Origin: Gnetum montanum
Taxonomy: Eukaryota > Streptophyta > Gnetopsida > Gnetales > Gnetaceae
Reading direction: 5' to 3'
Assembly: GCA_015680685.1 (NCBI GenBank)
Contig: MNCI01002172.1
Coordinates: 221,389-285,388 of the forward strand
Length of the DNA stretch: 64,000 bases
Positions 11,206 through 23,366 of the stretch are shown one piece after another. The notes beneath the pieces are model-generated. The model worked only from the letters and a program-made list of their open reading frames with translations, did not search any database and had not been told where the DNA came from. Both the position numbers and the translations under genes were made by a program. Within the stretch, counting starts at the first letter, position 1, and every line of letters starts with the position of its first letter.

Positions 11206-13235
11206 CACTTATCAATGTCGGTTTAGAACTTTTGACAAGTAATCTGCTATAAAAGCAACAAGTAACCTACTCCAATTTCATGATCAAATGATGCAATTTC
11301 TCATTTCTAAGAGTGCTGTGACTTGGAAATATTAAAATACAATATGATATTCTTTTTCTAAGCAACTTCACTTTAAGAAGAAACACTCCACAAATTTACC
11401 TGTCTTTTTCAAGCCAGACTTGTTTTGTAAAACGAACGAATTTGATCGGTGAATCAAGCAAAGTAAGATATTGAAATTATATATATAAGTTAAAGTAACT
11501 TGATAAATTAGCTAAATCGAGTTAAAGAAATGTAAATTTGATTCAACTTATTTGTGAATATTACAACAAAATTGTATTTCATTTTAACAAAAATAATGAG
11601 AAAAAGCTAATTATTTTACGAGTAGTAAGTCGAGCGATGTCATGCATTTCAATTTCATATCCAATTTTTTCGACGAACTCACGAAACTCCTTCGAAAAAC
11701 AAGAACTAAACGCACGAAACTCGTTCGAAAAATAAAAACGAGTTAACTAAGAATAGCTCTAAAGAACTTTTGATTCAACGCAACATAAAAACCATCTTAG
11801 TAAAATGTTTAATTTCAAAAGTTTATGCTTCAGCTTCATTGAGAAAACCAAAAATAGTTCTCGTGATGCACATCTTGCATTGTAGGCCTGTATACCTGAT
11901 AAACTTTACCCTTCATTTTTTGAAGTAGATTCATTCGGAAAATCTTTCTCCAACCAAGAACGAACAACCATACAGATCACCACACAACATTAAATTCAAA
12001 AAGCAGAAGAATCCTTAAACTCGGTAGGCATCGCAAACACCATCCTACATTGAAACATATGAATTGGAATCAATTTTAAACATAATACCGAAAAAATGTA
12101 ACCACATCCTGATCAATATTCATTACACCTTAAAAGTAATTAAACATGTGGCTTAACACCAACGTTTTGTATATGCCAAACATCAATGTATAACGATTTC
12201 ATATCGCTTAACTTGAAGCTTGAAATCCTACACCTTGCCCAGTTGGGTAGGCATTTTTGATACTGCTGCATATAATTATTATTACTCGAAATGTAATTAA
12301 TTAATTTGATAAAAAGTCCCCCCTAATCCGGCTTTCATTAGATGTTTGACCAAAAAACATAAATCCAATTGTGCAATACCACGCGCATTTTTGTTCTCAG
12401 CATCTATAAGATCACTCTTCATTCATTCGTTCAAAATCAAATTTTCACAAACTCCACGAATCCCTTCAGAATCAAAATAACAGTCTACGCAACAAACTCT
12501 AACATCCTATTCCAACCTCCGAAAGAAAAACATTCATCAAAATCCCAACCATGTTCATCAACACACTTTAAAAGTCAAGTCTGCGCAGAGTTCGAACAGT
12601 TACTTCAATCTCCCACCAAACAACAGCAGTTCGCGACTTCAAAATTTATATCAGACCATCCCTCTACCGACATTATTGAACCGTAGAATACAATCTGAAA
12701 TTGCAGCGCTGTCAGCATGAACACCCAGAAAAAAACATTTTCCAAACCACACGTCACGCATTCAAACAAAACTTGCCCACGCAAACATCATCCAAATTCA
12801 ATTAAAAGCGCGCCGCAAGTCATGCCAAGTACCCCAATAACGCAGCCAAGATATCCGCTTCTCCAATCACCATTACGCAACAAAAACATCACAGCCAAAA
12901 CCGCAAATAAAATCCCAAAACCCGGATTACTGTCACAGCCAAAACAGGAGTCCATCTCTACACAACTTCTACTACCTCATCCCTATAATTTCTCGCCACG
13001 TACAATGAATCTGGAAGACTCCAACCCACCTAGTACGGTATCACGTTAAAAACAAACTTCGACAAAATTTTCTTCCAAAAAAAAAAAACAGCATTCTGGT
13101 GTCCTCGAAGGAAAAAAAACCACACACACATAATCCATTCTTATTATTTTCAAGATAAATAAAAATACTGCAAATACATCTCTATCTAGACACACGTTAT
13201 TGCGCCTGAGCCTGCGCCTGACGTGGCGGTGTCTG
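11206..13235. other. Gene-free 3' flank of the PB1 gene
   Basis: No supported gene. Plus-strand frames at 12369-12686 and 12717-13049 are low-complexity (S, T, P, Q, K rich) and lack a family match or splice context. The part nearest 13236 must contain the 3' UTR of the PB1 gene; a polyadenylation site could not be fixed. Confidence 0.5.
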
Positions 13236-15053
13236 TCACGAGGACTGCGTGGCTCGAGTGGGGCCCATATCCGACGGCGCCGACGAATACGTGACGGGAA
13301 CCGCCGTGGCGGCCACGCCGACGTTGCCCATAACGGGCGTCCCGCTCTGCGTGTAAAACACCGGCCTCGGAGCGCCGCCGACGCCGGCCGGCGCCTCGTA
13401 AACCATTCCCCCATGATGATACACGTACTGACCACCTTCAGTATGCGCGGGCCGGTAAATCACGCCGCCGGCGACCGGCCCCTGGGCGTAGACCGGCGCC
13501 GGAACCTTCGCCTGCGCCGGCGGCTCCCGGTACGCCTCGGTGAGCTCGGCCGACGTGGGCGCCACCGGCTGCCGCTGCACCACCGGCGCCGGCCGCTCGC
13601 CGCCGCCGTACACGTTCACCGCCGGCGACCGCGCAACGTAGTACGGCGCCGCCACCTGGGTCGGAACCGGTGCCACCGCCGGCTGCGGCGCGCGTTGCTG
13701 CACCGGTGTCGGCACCGGTGCGTGGACAACGTACACCTGTGCAATAATAATAATACCCAATTTTAAAAACTTTCATTGGAACACGATGATTTAAGATTCA
13801 CAGTTAAATTTCTGAAATCGCGTCGTCGACCCACCCACCTGTTGATGAGTATGCGGATCCCAGTAAGTGACCGGCTGCTGCGGTGTGACGAACTGCTGCT
13901 GCGGCGCAACCGGAGCCGGCGCCGGCGGTTCCGGAACGTTGCCGTAATCGGCTACGGTGGGGGCGGAGCTCGCAGCACTGTAGACGGGTTCCGGGTTCAT
14001 AACCTTGACCGGCTGCGGCACCTGCTGTGGCGGTGGCGCCTGGTGCGGCTGCTGCTGCTGCTGCTGCTGGTGCTGCTGCTGCTGGCGGATCTGGAGCCTC
14101 TGAAATTCCTGCACCGGCACCGGCACCGGCTGCTGCTGCTGCTGCTGATGATGTTGCTGCTGCTGCTGGTGCTGAAGCTGATGCTGATGCTGAAGCTGAT
14201 GCTGATGCACATGCGGCTGAGGCGGCGGGGCCACCGGCTCCTCCGGTTCCCTCCTCCGGCGCTCCGGGACGTCGGGCTCCGAGATCCGGGAGCTGGAGCT
14301 GCGCACCGATCCTCCCTCGTTCCCGGCGAGATCGGCCTCATCGGCGGCCGACTTGCCCTCGAGGCCGAACAGATAGTCGGGGATGTTATTCGACCACGCC
14401 GAGTTCTCGGAGCCGGCGCCGCCCCCGGACTCGGAGCGCGAAACCCCGGCGTTGAGGGCGTCGACGAACCAGCCATCCTTCTTCCCGGCCTCGTCCGAGG
14501 AGGCCCCCGCGTCGGCGCCCGTGGCGCGGAACAGAAACAACCTCAGGCGCGAGAAGCGGAAGCCCCCGTGCTTGCACAGGCGGTCGTACTCCGCCATCAT
14601 GTTGTCCAGATCCTCGTCGTTGGTCACGGACACCAGGGCGTCCAGATCCTCCGTGGGCAGCTGATACTTGAACGAGACGGGCACGCCCGTGAACGCCGCC
14701 AGGCGGGCCATGATGACGTTGTAGCGGATGTTGCGGTCGACGGCCAGGATGCGCGTTTCGCCGCCGGCGTACGTCAGCTGGTTGTCGTGCGGCCGCGGCA
14801 TGATCCGGCCGCCGAAGCTGCACATCAGGCGGACGCGGTTGCCGTCTCCGGCGCCGGCGCCGGCACCGCCGCCGGCGGCCGCGTCCCAGCGGTTGAAGTC
14901 CGTGTCGTTGTCCCTGGACGATCGCGGTGAGGAGCCCACGGAGTCCGGGTAACCGGAATCCATATCCGGCGGTGGCGGAGGCGGAGGAGGCTGAGCCATC
15001 ATTCCGGCCGCAGCAGCGCCGGCGTCCATTACCCTGCGCACTTCGCCGCTCAT
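13236..15053 (-). CDS. PB1-domain (octicosapeptide/Phox/Bem1p) protein, plant scaffold family
   Basis: Two exons, 15053-13839 and 13736-13236, phase 0 with GT-AG ends, give 571 residues; the stop is TGA. The start is the first ATG of the long GC-rich frame (MSGEV). Order of parts: a short Ala/Pro-rich N-terminus; an SGYPDSVGSSPRS motif at about 33-46 typical of this plant family; a PB1 domain at about 73-165 (RLMCSFGGRIMPRPHDNQLT, then the acidic OPCA-type stretch around TNDEDLDNMM at 144-153); then a disordered tail rich in Gln, His and Pro with poly-Gln runs, ending in a Pro/Val/Tyr-rich segment coded by exon 2. PB1 domains pair through basic and acidic faces, so a scaffold or signalling role is likely. 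The Arabidopsis relatives I recall include At5g09620, At5g64430 and PAL OF QUIRKY, but I cannot assign orthology. The coding region is far richer in GC than its surroundings. Confidence 0.9.
14041..14215 (-). repeat. CAG/CAA trinucleotide repeats coding poly-Gln and Gln/His
   Basis: Within exon 1 of the PB1 gene, imperfect CTG runs on the plus strand read as Gln runs broken by His, Leu and Val on the minus strand. The frame is kept throughout. Such tracts commonly vary in length between alleles. Confidence 0.9.
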
Positions 15054-15142
15054 TTCACGTTACCAGACTGTGCTCGGTTCCTGATCTCCCTGAAAAGTGA
15101 GGACGGATGTAAGGGGGGCTGAGACAGGGGCTGGGGCTGGGG

Positions 15143-15148
15143 TTTATA
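15143..15148 (-). promoter_or_regulatory. Candidate TATA box of the PB1 gene
   Basis: Minus-strand cttataaacc lies about 90 bases upstream of the ATG at 15053 and is followed by a CT/CCAG-rich leader. Position and context fit a core promoter; no transcript evidence is available. Confidence 0.5.
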
Positions 15149-15366
15149 AGGGAAGGTAGAGGCGGTGGAGTTGCGTACCAGGCGCTGGTCGCGCGCCACG
15201 CTTTCCTGCATAGTTGAGTGTGTTGTTGCTGTTGGAGTTGGTGTTAAGTGAGTGCGGGGGGATGGTCACATGAGGTGTCCAGGGAGGGCCTGGCTTGACC
15301 CTGAGCAGACCCTGCTTCCGCCGCATTGAATGCGATTTGGGATCGACTGTGACGCGTGCCTGCGGG

Positions 15367-15386
15367 CCCCCCCCCCCCCCCCCCCC
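15367..15386 (+). repeat. Homopolymer of 20 C
   Basis: Twenty consecutive C in the upstream region of the PB1 gene (G on its coding strand). Its length may be a sequencing or assembly estimate. Confidence 0.9.
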
Positions 15387-18300
15387 GCTTGGCTGCCTTC
15401 CTAGGTGGGTTTAATGACTCGGTGACTCTGGATGGGATTTTATTCGGTCGCAATATATATATAATTTGTTTTATTTATTTTTGGCTTTGGAAAATACTGG
15501 AAGGCAAGGCATTTGGATACGCCGTATTTTTGATTTCCTCACCGCTGTTTTCCCGGGCGTGTCTGTTCGGCCTGAAATCACGGCGGATTTTGACCTGCAC
15601 CTACATCCGCACTCTGGATTTGTTGAGCGAGAGCCGGACGCACAGGCTCCCCGCCTTTCTAACGAGTTTTTCTTGAAAAGAAACTGATAAATAAAAAAGT
15701 TAAAGCTTAATTTTGAAACTCGAAACAAATTCAGGTGCTCATTTTTCAGGTGGTAGCGCAGCCGGAAAGGTTACTCTTTTATTTGTTCATTTGCAAATTA
15801 AATTCTCTGGATCAGGTATATTTTACGAGTTTTCGCATTATTGTTAAAAAAAATTACCAAGCAAAATTTAGATGATACTTATTAAGAAAAGATCATAATT
15901 CAGAGCAATAGTAAGGTGCTTGTTTCTTGAAGTAAACATATATACAACCACCATTGACAGTCAACTGTATTAATTTTTTAATATCTAAAACACCTTAATA
16001 CCACCATCAGTTTCCTCCCACCCACAATATTCACACATATACAAAGGCTTAAATCTATTCAAGTAGTCCAAAATGTAATTTCCGACCTGAAATTGACACG
16101 TTATAATATCATATTCCTGAGCTACCTCCCTCAAGGGACTGCAAGGAAAGAGGGAGGAGCAACAGCGAGGACTCCACGTTCCACTCTTACGCTGCTTAAA
16201 CTTATATTATTATGCATTAGCATTGATACTGCTTGACCATTATATTATTTTGCATTAGCATTGATACTAATTGACCATTATATTTTCCCATTCCGTGCTC
16301 GACCCGGCGACAGCGTAGCCGCTACCCTTCCAACGCATACACAAAAAGTAAATATCACATGGCTCGCAGGAAGAACGTATATCTTATATTCGCCATCAAA
16401 CTAAAAGCAGCAGCAGTAGCAGTAGCGATCGAGTGCTGAACCAATGTGCAAATGACGTGTAAATGGCATGCGAGGGCGCATACGCACAGCTTAAAATTCA
16501 AAGCTGTCGGATAGCGTTTATTCAAATTAAAGTTAACCGGATTAACATTGCTATATTACGCGACATAATATTCTATCATACGATTCTTCCGTCCGCATGA
16601 AGTGGTGGGGACAAGCAAGCTGACGCAGCAACGAGGTGGTTGCAGAATCGATCAAATTCTTGACTTTGGCACTGATGTTATTGTGAAGGTTTGAATTTCG
16701 GAGTATGCGCGTACCGGCGTGAGTCACCGGCGATGTGACTTACTTTGGAAGTTAGGGATGATGTTCATGTCGATGATGATGACGACGACCAGGGAATATG
16801 AATGAGCTGCTGCTGGTTTTCCTCTCGTTTGATTATGGTGGCATCCAAAGCAAAGCGATAAAGTTGCTTACGAAGTATCTCAGATACTTCACGGTGTAGA
16901 CGGGGTGATTGGAAAAGAAAGTTTACAAGTCAGTTTGTCTTGGTTTCAGTAGGCCAAGCTATGCCTAAGCCACTTTCCTGGTCACTCACTGTAACGGAAT
17001 CATGTCCCTGGAATGGGCATAATTGTTATTTTTGCCGCTAAGTCAATGCGCCTTTCATTTAGTAATCAAGATTCTTTTCGTGTGCCCGGGGCAATTCTTG
17101 GGAAAAAGATTTCTATAAAATTCCACTCATGGCATATTCATGTGATGAACTATATGTGCGATAATGTCTTTTGATCATGTAATAAAATTCTTTGAGATTC
17201 TTTTGGGTTTGAATTTCATCAAAAGGTATCAGAAACTGGGCTGCCAAACATCCTAAAGCCGTCTTTCTTGTTAACTATCGAGCATATGGCAAAATCATCA
17301 ATAGCTCTGAGAGAACACGATACTCAACCAGAACATAATGTAGAACTTCCTCTGAAAAGGATAGTTTATATAAAGAAAGTGTCCTGTGATTATGCAAGTT
17401 ACAGGTACAATTCCAACGATTCTAAGGAGTATGTTCAAACACAGTTATATTTTTATGTTCCAGGTCATATAAAAGTATATTGGAATACCTAACATAGGAT
17501 CTACACCTAACATAAGATCTACGACAAAGCTGTTGCTTTAGTGATATATTAATCAATCATGACAGTCAAGAACTACTTTTGTAAAACTTGATTAAAACCT
17601 CAGAATACCTACAGCTGCTTCAAAGACAATGTAATACATTACAATTATATAAAGTAGACTGAAGCTAAACATAAGGGAAAAGCAAAAGTCTCATCTTCAA
17701 AACTTTAGGCATAATATGCCAAGACAAAAGAAAAATTTTAACGATAAATAATTTGATTAATATGGAGAGCACAATGTAGTTGATAGATATACTAAAATAT
17801 AAATCTTTGTTTATGGCCAATCTTTAAGCATTGCCTCTCCAACTTCTTATATTTACAATAAATCCGCAGAACCAGACATCAAATATAGTAATAACGCTAA
17901 CCTATTAACAACAACTAAGACATGGATCTGGGGGTTAAGCCCCCAGAACTTCATGGGTTGACGACAAGGATCAGTAGAGAGCACCATTTACAAATTTAGA
18001 TCATATTGCTGACTAAGAATTTTTCAATTGCTCGTTTTCACATTAAATAAAAAAAACCAAAATTTTCGCATGATAGTTCTCCTACGAAAGGATTTTTGAA
18101 TGCCTTCTACTTCATTCTGTAAACTAATATATTTTTAAGAAGAATACTTCGTTGTTATATATTTATAAAAGCAAATTGGGTAGAACATTATTCAAGAAAA
18201 AAACAAGAATTGAACAAATACCACGTAAACAGCCACTACATCAGCAAAATGAATATTTGCACAAGATTTCAGATCATTTTCATTGCAAAAGAAAATGATA

Positions 18301-18728
18301 CAACTGGGTCTGTTGACTTCTGGTTCCTCAGGGATCCGCTGGCCTACCCAAGAATATAGCCAACTGAATAACGCTTCCATGGGCAAACTTAAATAATTAA
18401 AATAAAACAAAACGTTCCGTTAGGAGCCTGAAACGCAATTTCCTTAGTATCAAAATTGTTGACATGAGATGATATGTAGCCTCTACTCTCGAACACCTTG
18501 GAAACCTGCTATTCTTGCAATAAACGGTCCTTGCATTCGAGATGGTCCTATCCATTGTTTTTATCCAAAGAAGTTCAAATACAAATACATTGCCAATGCC
18601 CAAAATCAAACAAGTGACACTAGGATAAGCAATTTCATTAAAAACATGTGTTGGAGCATCAAACGCTGATTGTCACCTCACGTCTGATTCATCAAATGAA
18701 TAATCACTCTGCATATGAAAATAGCCTT
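15387..18728. other. Gene-free spacer between the PB1 gene and FTSH12
   Basis: No gene recognised. It contains one small tandem duplication (16202-16277). It must include the 3' UTR of the FTSH12 gene just below 18729; no clear polyadenylation signal was fixed. Confidence 0.5.
16202..16277 (+). repeat. Tandem duplication, 2 x 38 bp
   Basis: Two adjacent copies, starting at 16202 and 16240, of ttatattatt.tgcattagc followed by attgatact..ttgacca, with three or four differences. Confidence 0.85.
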
Positions 18729-21700
18729 TTAACATCGATGCAGTGGAGCAGGATATATATTCAACTCCTTATACCGTCCTCGGAAATTTGGTGGAATCAC
18801 CACTTCCTGCATTGTTAAAAACCTTTCAATCAGAATTCTTTCAATATAAAGAATCTTGTACAAGAAAACAATGTAACAGTTCTAGTTGCAGATGAGATGT
18901 GTTTGGTATATCACTTTCCAGTTCCCGATCTCTGCTCACGGGTATAAGTTTCCAAGCAATTCTTAGGAACAGGCAAATCTAGATTTAATAATCAACAAAA
19001 TTTTCTTTCTACCTATTATCCATCCAAACAAAACAAAAAACCTCTGCCTCATTACAGCAGTTAATCAGTCATTTCCTTCCTGCATTTAACCTTGGTAGAA
19101 AAAATTTTAAAGTTGTATTTTATAATAAGTTAGCCACAAGTCGAGTCCAATTTGGTTGTGCTTCTCCACAAGCATGACTTATATTGCAGTCGTCCAAACT
19201 TCGCTTCTCATTTAGTCAATCAAATTAAGTTCGGTAAGATTTGATCCAATTCATTATCTCATAAACAGTGCACAAGTTGATCCTTCCTCACTTGGAAACA
19301 CCTGAAAGCTTTTCGGTTGTATAGCCCACTTCTTTTAAAATAGAAAATACATAACACACGAAGAAGAAAAAAATGGAAAGATTACATGAATGCACCAATG
19401 TAATTAAATTACCAGCCAGAAGAACATAAAATAGCATCAGAAATATCAACTGCAGACGTGTACCTGGCTATCCAAGTTTAGAGCAGGCACGTGCAATAGG
19501 TCAGGCAGCATGACAGGATTCATTGATTTGACAATATTGTCCACATCCTGTAAAAAGCTTAATTTCAATACTGACTGTTCCGGGATATTCAGTTAATAAC
19601 AAACTCCAATGCCAACCCTTCGAAATAGCATCTAAGAAAAGATTCAAAACTAGTATGGCTTCGTATTATAAGAAGCAGAAATTCTCGCAAAATTCTCCAC
19701 ATCTAAAAGATGTTTGTCAGGTTTCAGCATTGATTACAAAAATGGATATTAAAAGACACTTAAGAAAGTAAATTCAATATAAGCATGGGTACCTCCCCAG
19801 AAATTTTTGAACGATGTAGAAGCTCTTCAATCAATCTATCTAAGATATGCCTGTTGTTCTGTAAAGCTTCCAAAGCTGCCTCTTCTGTTTCTTTAATATA
19901 CTACATAAACAATAATTCACGGTAAAATTCCTATAAGTATGCATTTTTAAAAAATGGGATGTATTTCCTACTTTTAGTAGCCTAAACCTCCTATCATGTG
20001 TTAGAACTTCATAGAATACGAACTAACAATTAGAAAGAAACAATATGAAAAGTACAAAAACAAAAAACAAAAACAAAAACATATCATATTATAGTCCGCC
20101 ATATCAAAACAATCCTATAGAGCCTATGTTAGACCTTAATAAACATCTCATTTATCTATTTGATTTCTCATAATCCAAATTTTGTTTCAAGGTTGCCTCG
20201 ATGTAAACCTTCAACAACTGACTTACACATTACTGGTTACAACAAAATTTGAACGAGTAAGAACAAGAATAAACAATCCGACGGAACAAATGAAAAGCTT
20301 ACCCTTGTTACTTCTCGAGTAAATAGTTCTGAAAGCTCTACTGACATATGAGCCTTTCGATCTGCTTCCCTCCACTGGAAATGCAATTGAAATTCTCAGA
20401 AGAATGCCCGTGAGACAGCAAAAACATTGCATTGCTTTACTGACTGATATACCTCATTTTTATTCAAGCCTGCTTCAGGGTCATCGTATGAAATTTGAAA
20501 TGGAGGTTTATATTTGCCAGTCCATGTCATGCGTAATAAGCCCAACCGTGGATTGCCAGGACTTATTACCAATTCTCGGGCAGTCTGAAAATCAAAAAAG
20601 GAAAATGAACTTTTAGAAGTTACAACATAAGATGCATATAAAAATATTGTATGCTTCCATGCACATCTTCTACAGCCTCTGAACAATCGGGGATGTTAAA
20701 ATGCAATAGAACCATTCAAAATTGACATAAGTGGTACCCAAAATAAGAATCAAAGCTTAGGCTTATTTTAGTGAGAATGCAATTAAGCATTTCAAAACAA
20801 ATTTGAAAACAGTCAAACGCATCAAAAACTGCTTTTTCCACTTGGATATCAGGTTCATATAGAATGGAATAGAATGCAAGAGGGTTTACAGAGACCTGAG
20901 AGAAAAGAAGAGACATCGTAACAAAATTAAATAAATTCATTTATGAAGTGAGGGAGAAAGATAATACTCTGGATATGTTAGCGAGATCATCATAACCTTG
21001 ATCACTTATATCATTGAATATTATTTTTTCCGCACATCGTCCTCCATGTGCAACTATCATCTGCATTTTTAAATAACCGACCGTTGGATACCCTTTCTGC
21101 AACATTTCCTCCCTAGGATAATACAAGCTTAACACATCCTCCTGCAAACAAGCTTTAAATTAATAACACTAAATGGTAATACTAAAATCAGCTGTAAAAT
21201 GTAGTATAGTTTCCAAAGCAGGTGTGCTAACTTAGTTTAGACAAAAGTAAAGAATTTCACTTATCGCTAAATGTGGCTTAAGAGGATAAAAATATATTTA
21301 TATGTTACAAATGCAAACCGCTGTGTAAATTTAATATAGGAACATGACAGATAATTATGTAGCTTTGAAATGAAATGCAGAGCAAAGAGATACCCATAGC
21401 AGGATAAACATTGCAATGCTTCAAGAATATGGACTAGTTTAGGCATGCCTGTGTATCTAGCATTTTGAAAAAGAATACAAAAATAGCATTCTGATCTTTA
21501 CCTCTGCACCAGGAAACATGAAGGTAAATGCATGGTAGTCAAAACGTGGAAAGAGATGTGCTAAGAGAATATGACCAGATTCATGCACTGCCAGTAGCTT
21601 CCTGTTCTCAATAGGAACCTGAAATTTTTACAACAAAACAAAAAAGTAAGAAGAATGAGAATGTGGGACCCTTGTCAAATATATCTTTGCAAATTGAAAT

Positions 21701-23335
21701 ATGATATGAATCAAAAATGAGAATATATTTAGCAAAGAAATGCAGCACAAAAGCTGCCTACAGACATTTTCTTCGAAGTTGCGCTGCTCCTGTTCAGTCA
21801 GTAAGATTCCACAGCTTTCAAATAACTCCTTATCCAAGGCATCAACAATATCCTGCTGAGATACTTCTCTTTTCCCCTTGCGTGCCTGAAGTAGTTAAGT
21901 AATACAAAATAATACTTTAAAAATCAGTGATTTAAAACTTGACAAAAACAACTTTCAGCTTCTTCAAAAAATTGGAAAATTTAAGGTCAACAAACATTCC
22001 AAGAAAAGCTAACGAAAAAAAAAAGCAACAAGTTTAAAAGAAAATGCTTTAAAAGTTTCATATTTTGCACATCATACAAATATGCATAACAAACAGACCG
22101 CATAAGTAAACATACAGAAACATATTTAAAAATAGCATAATCCATATATAAAGTTGCAAACAATATTAATATAAGTTTAAAAAGTGCTACGAATCATTTA
22201 TCTAAAATATCATAATTAAAGAAAGTCATAATAAAATGTGTTATATTAATGTCTAGCTTTAAAATGTTCATACTATATAAAACATAGTCCAGCATTACTG
22301 CACACGCTCTAGCAATGTTGAATGCATAGAATGTGGAATGCTAATTTCTTTTCATTTTATATGCTTCACTTTCTATAACTTTTAATAATCCAGGTAGTTC
22401 AATGAGCTTAAATTAAATTTTGTTTACCTGTAATTAAAATTGATTATAATTTAATATTTTATGATGAAGAATTTGATTTTGAAGTTTTTTCATCTGAAAT
22501 AAACTATAACTATTTTATTATATTGTTCAGGAATAATTTTTCAAACAAAAAAGTTCATTTTTTTGGCTAACCTTATGGGAAAACCAGTTATGCTACTTTT
22601 CCGAAAAATTAACCCAAAAAATACACTAAATTCGTGACTTTTTTAGTAATTTCTCCCCAAAGTAGTGAAAAATCACATGCTTTTTAATCATTGTTAAAAA
22701 TGAAACAGCACCCTAGAAAACACATTAATATACATTCATCATCCAGTACTAAGGTTGCTGTCACTAGAATTCTTGTAAAAGTCTATTTACAATAAACTCC
22801 CAAGTAATTTCTGCCTGTACCATATACATGCACATATAGACATATAGATAGACACAACTCCACACAGATGCACTACTGATACTAGATACACAGTATCTCA
22901 CAATAGGAAAACCAAATTCCAGCATAGGAGAGCTAGGATCTTAGGTTAGACATGCATAGTGAAAGAAGCTTAATAACACAAGAATGATTCCAAATGTATT
23001 CTGACAAGTAATGAAAGCTAAAATCGCATTTTGCTTCTTTGTCTATCTGCAGCACAGTGTCAGATCAATTTCTCAATGAAACTAGGCATTGCCTAAAACT
23101 GTGGTGGATTTGGCCATGTTATAGGACTAGCATGGTGGTCATACTTTAATATTTGTTTTTTTAAGAAAAAAGAGGGTTTCGCTAACATTATTGCTGATTA
23201 TTTGGAATGGATGGCTAAAAGAAAGTAAATCCATCAAACAGCTAGAACTGTGCTATCACTGTTGCTTTAGGATTTCACATAAATTGAGGCACTCATCAAA
23301 AGTTAGAAAGGAATTAAGGTGGAAGAACGTTCCAT

Positions 23336-23366
<31 letters not shown>

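Noticed and set aside
12369-13049. Two adjacent plus-strand frames of 105 and 110 codons
   Set aside because: Low-complexity S/T/P/Q/K content, no domain, no splice context, and they lie in the 3' flank of the PB1 gene on the opposite strand.
13776-14930. Plus-strand frame of 384 codons, Leu/Arg-rich, and other long frames at 14027-14455 and 14386-14823
   Set aside because: Antisense or off-frame shadows of the GC-rich PB1 gene. The minus frame has the PB1 domain and clean splicing; these have no family resemblance.
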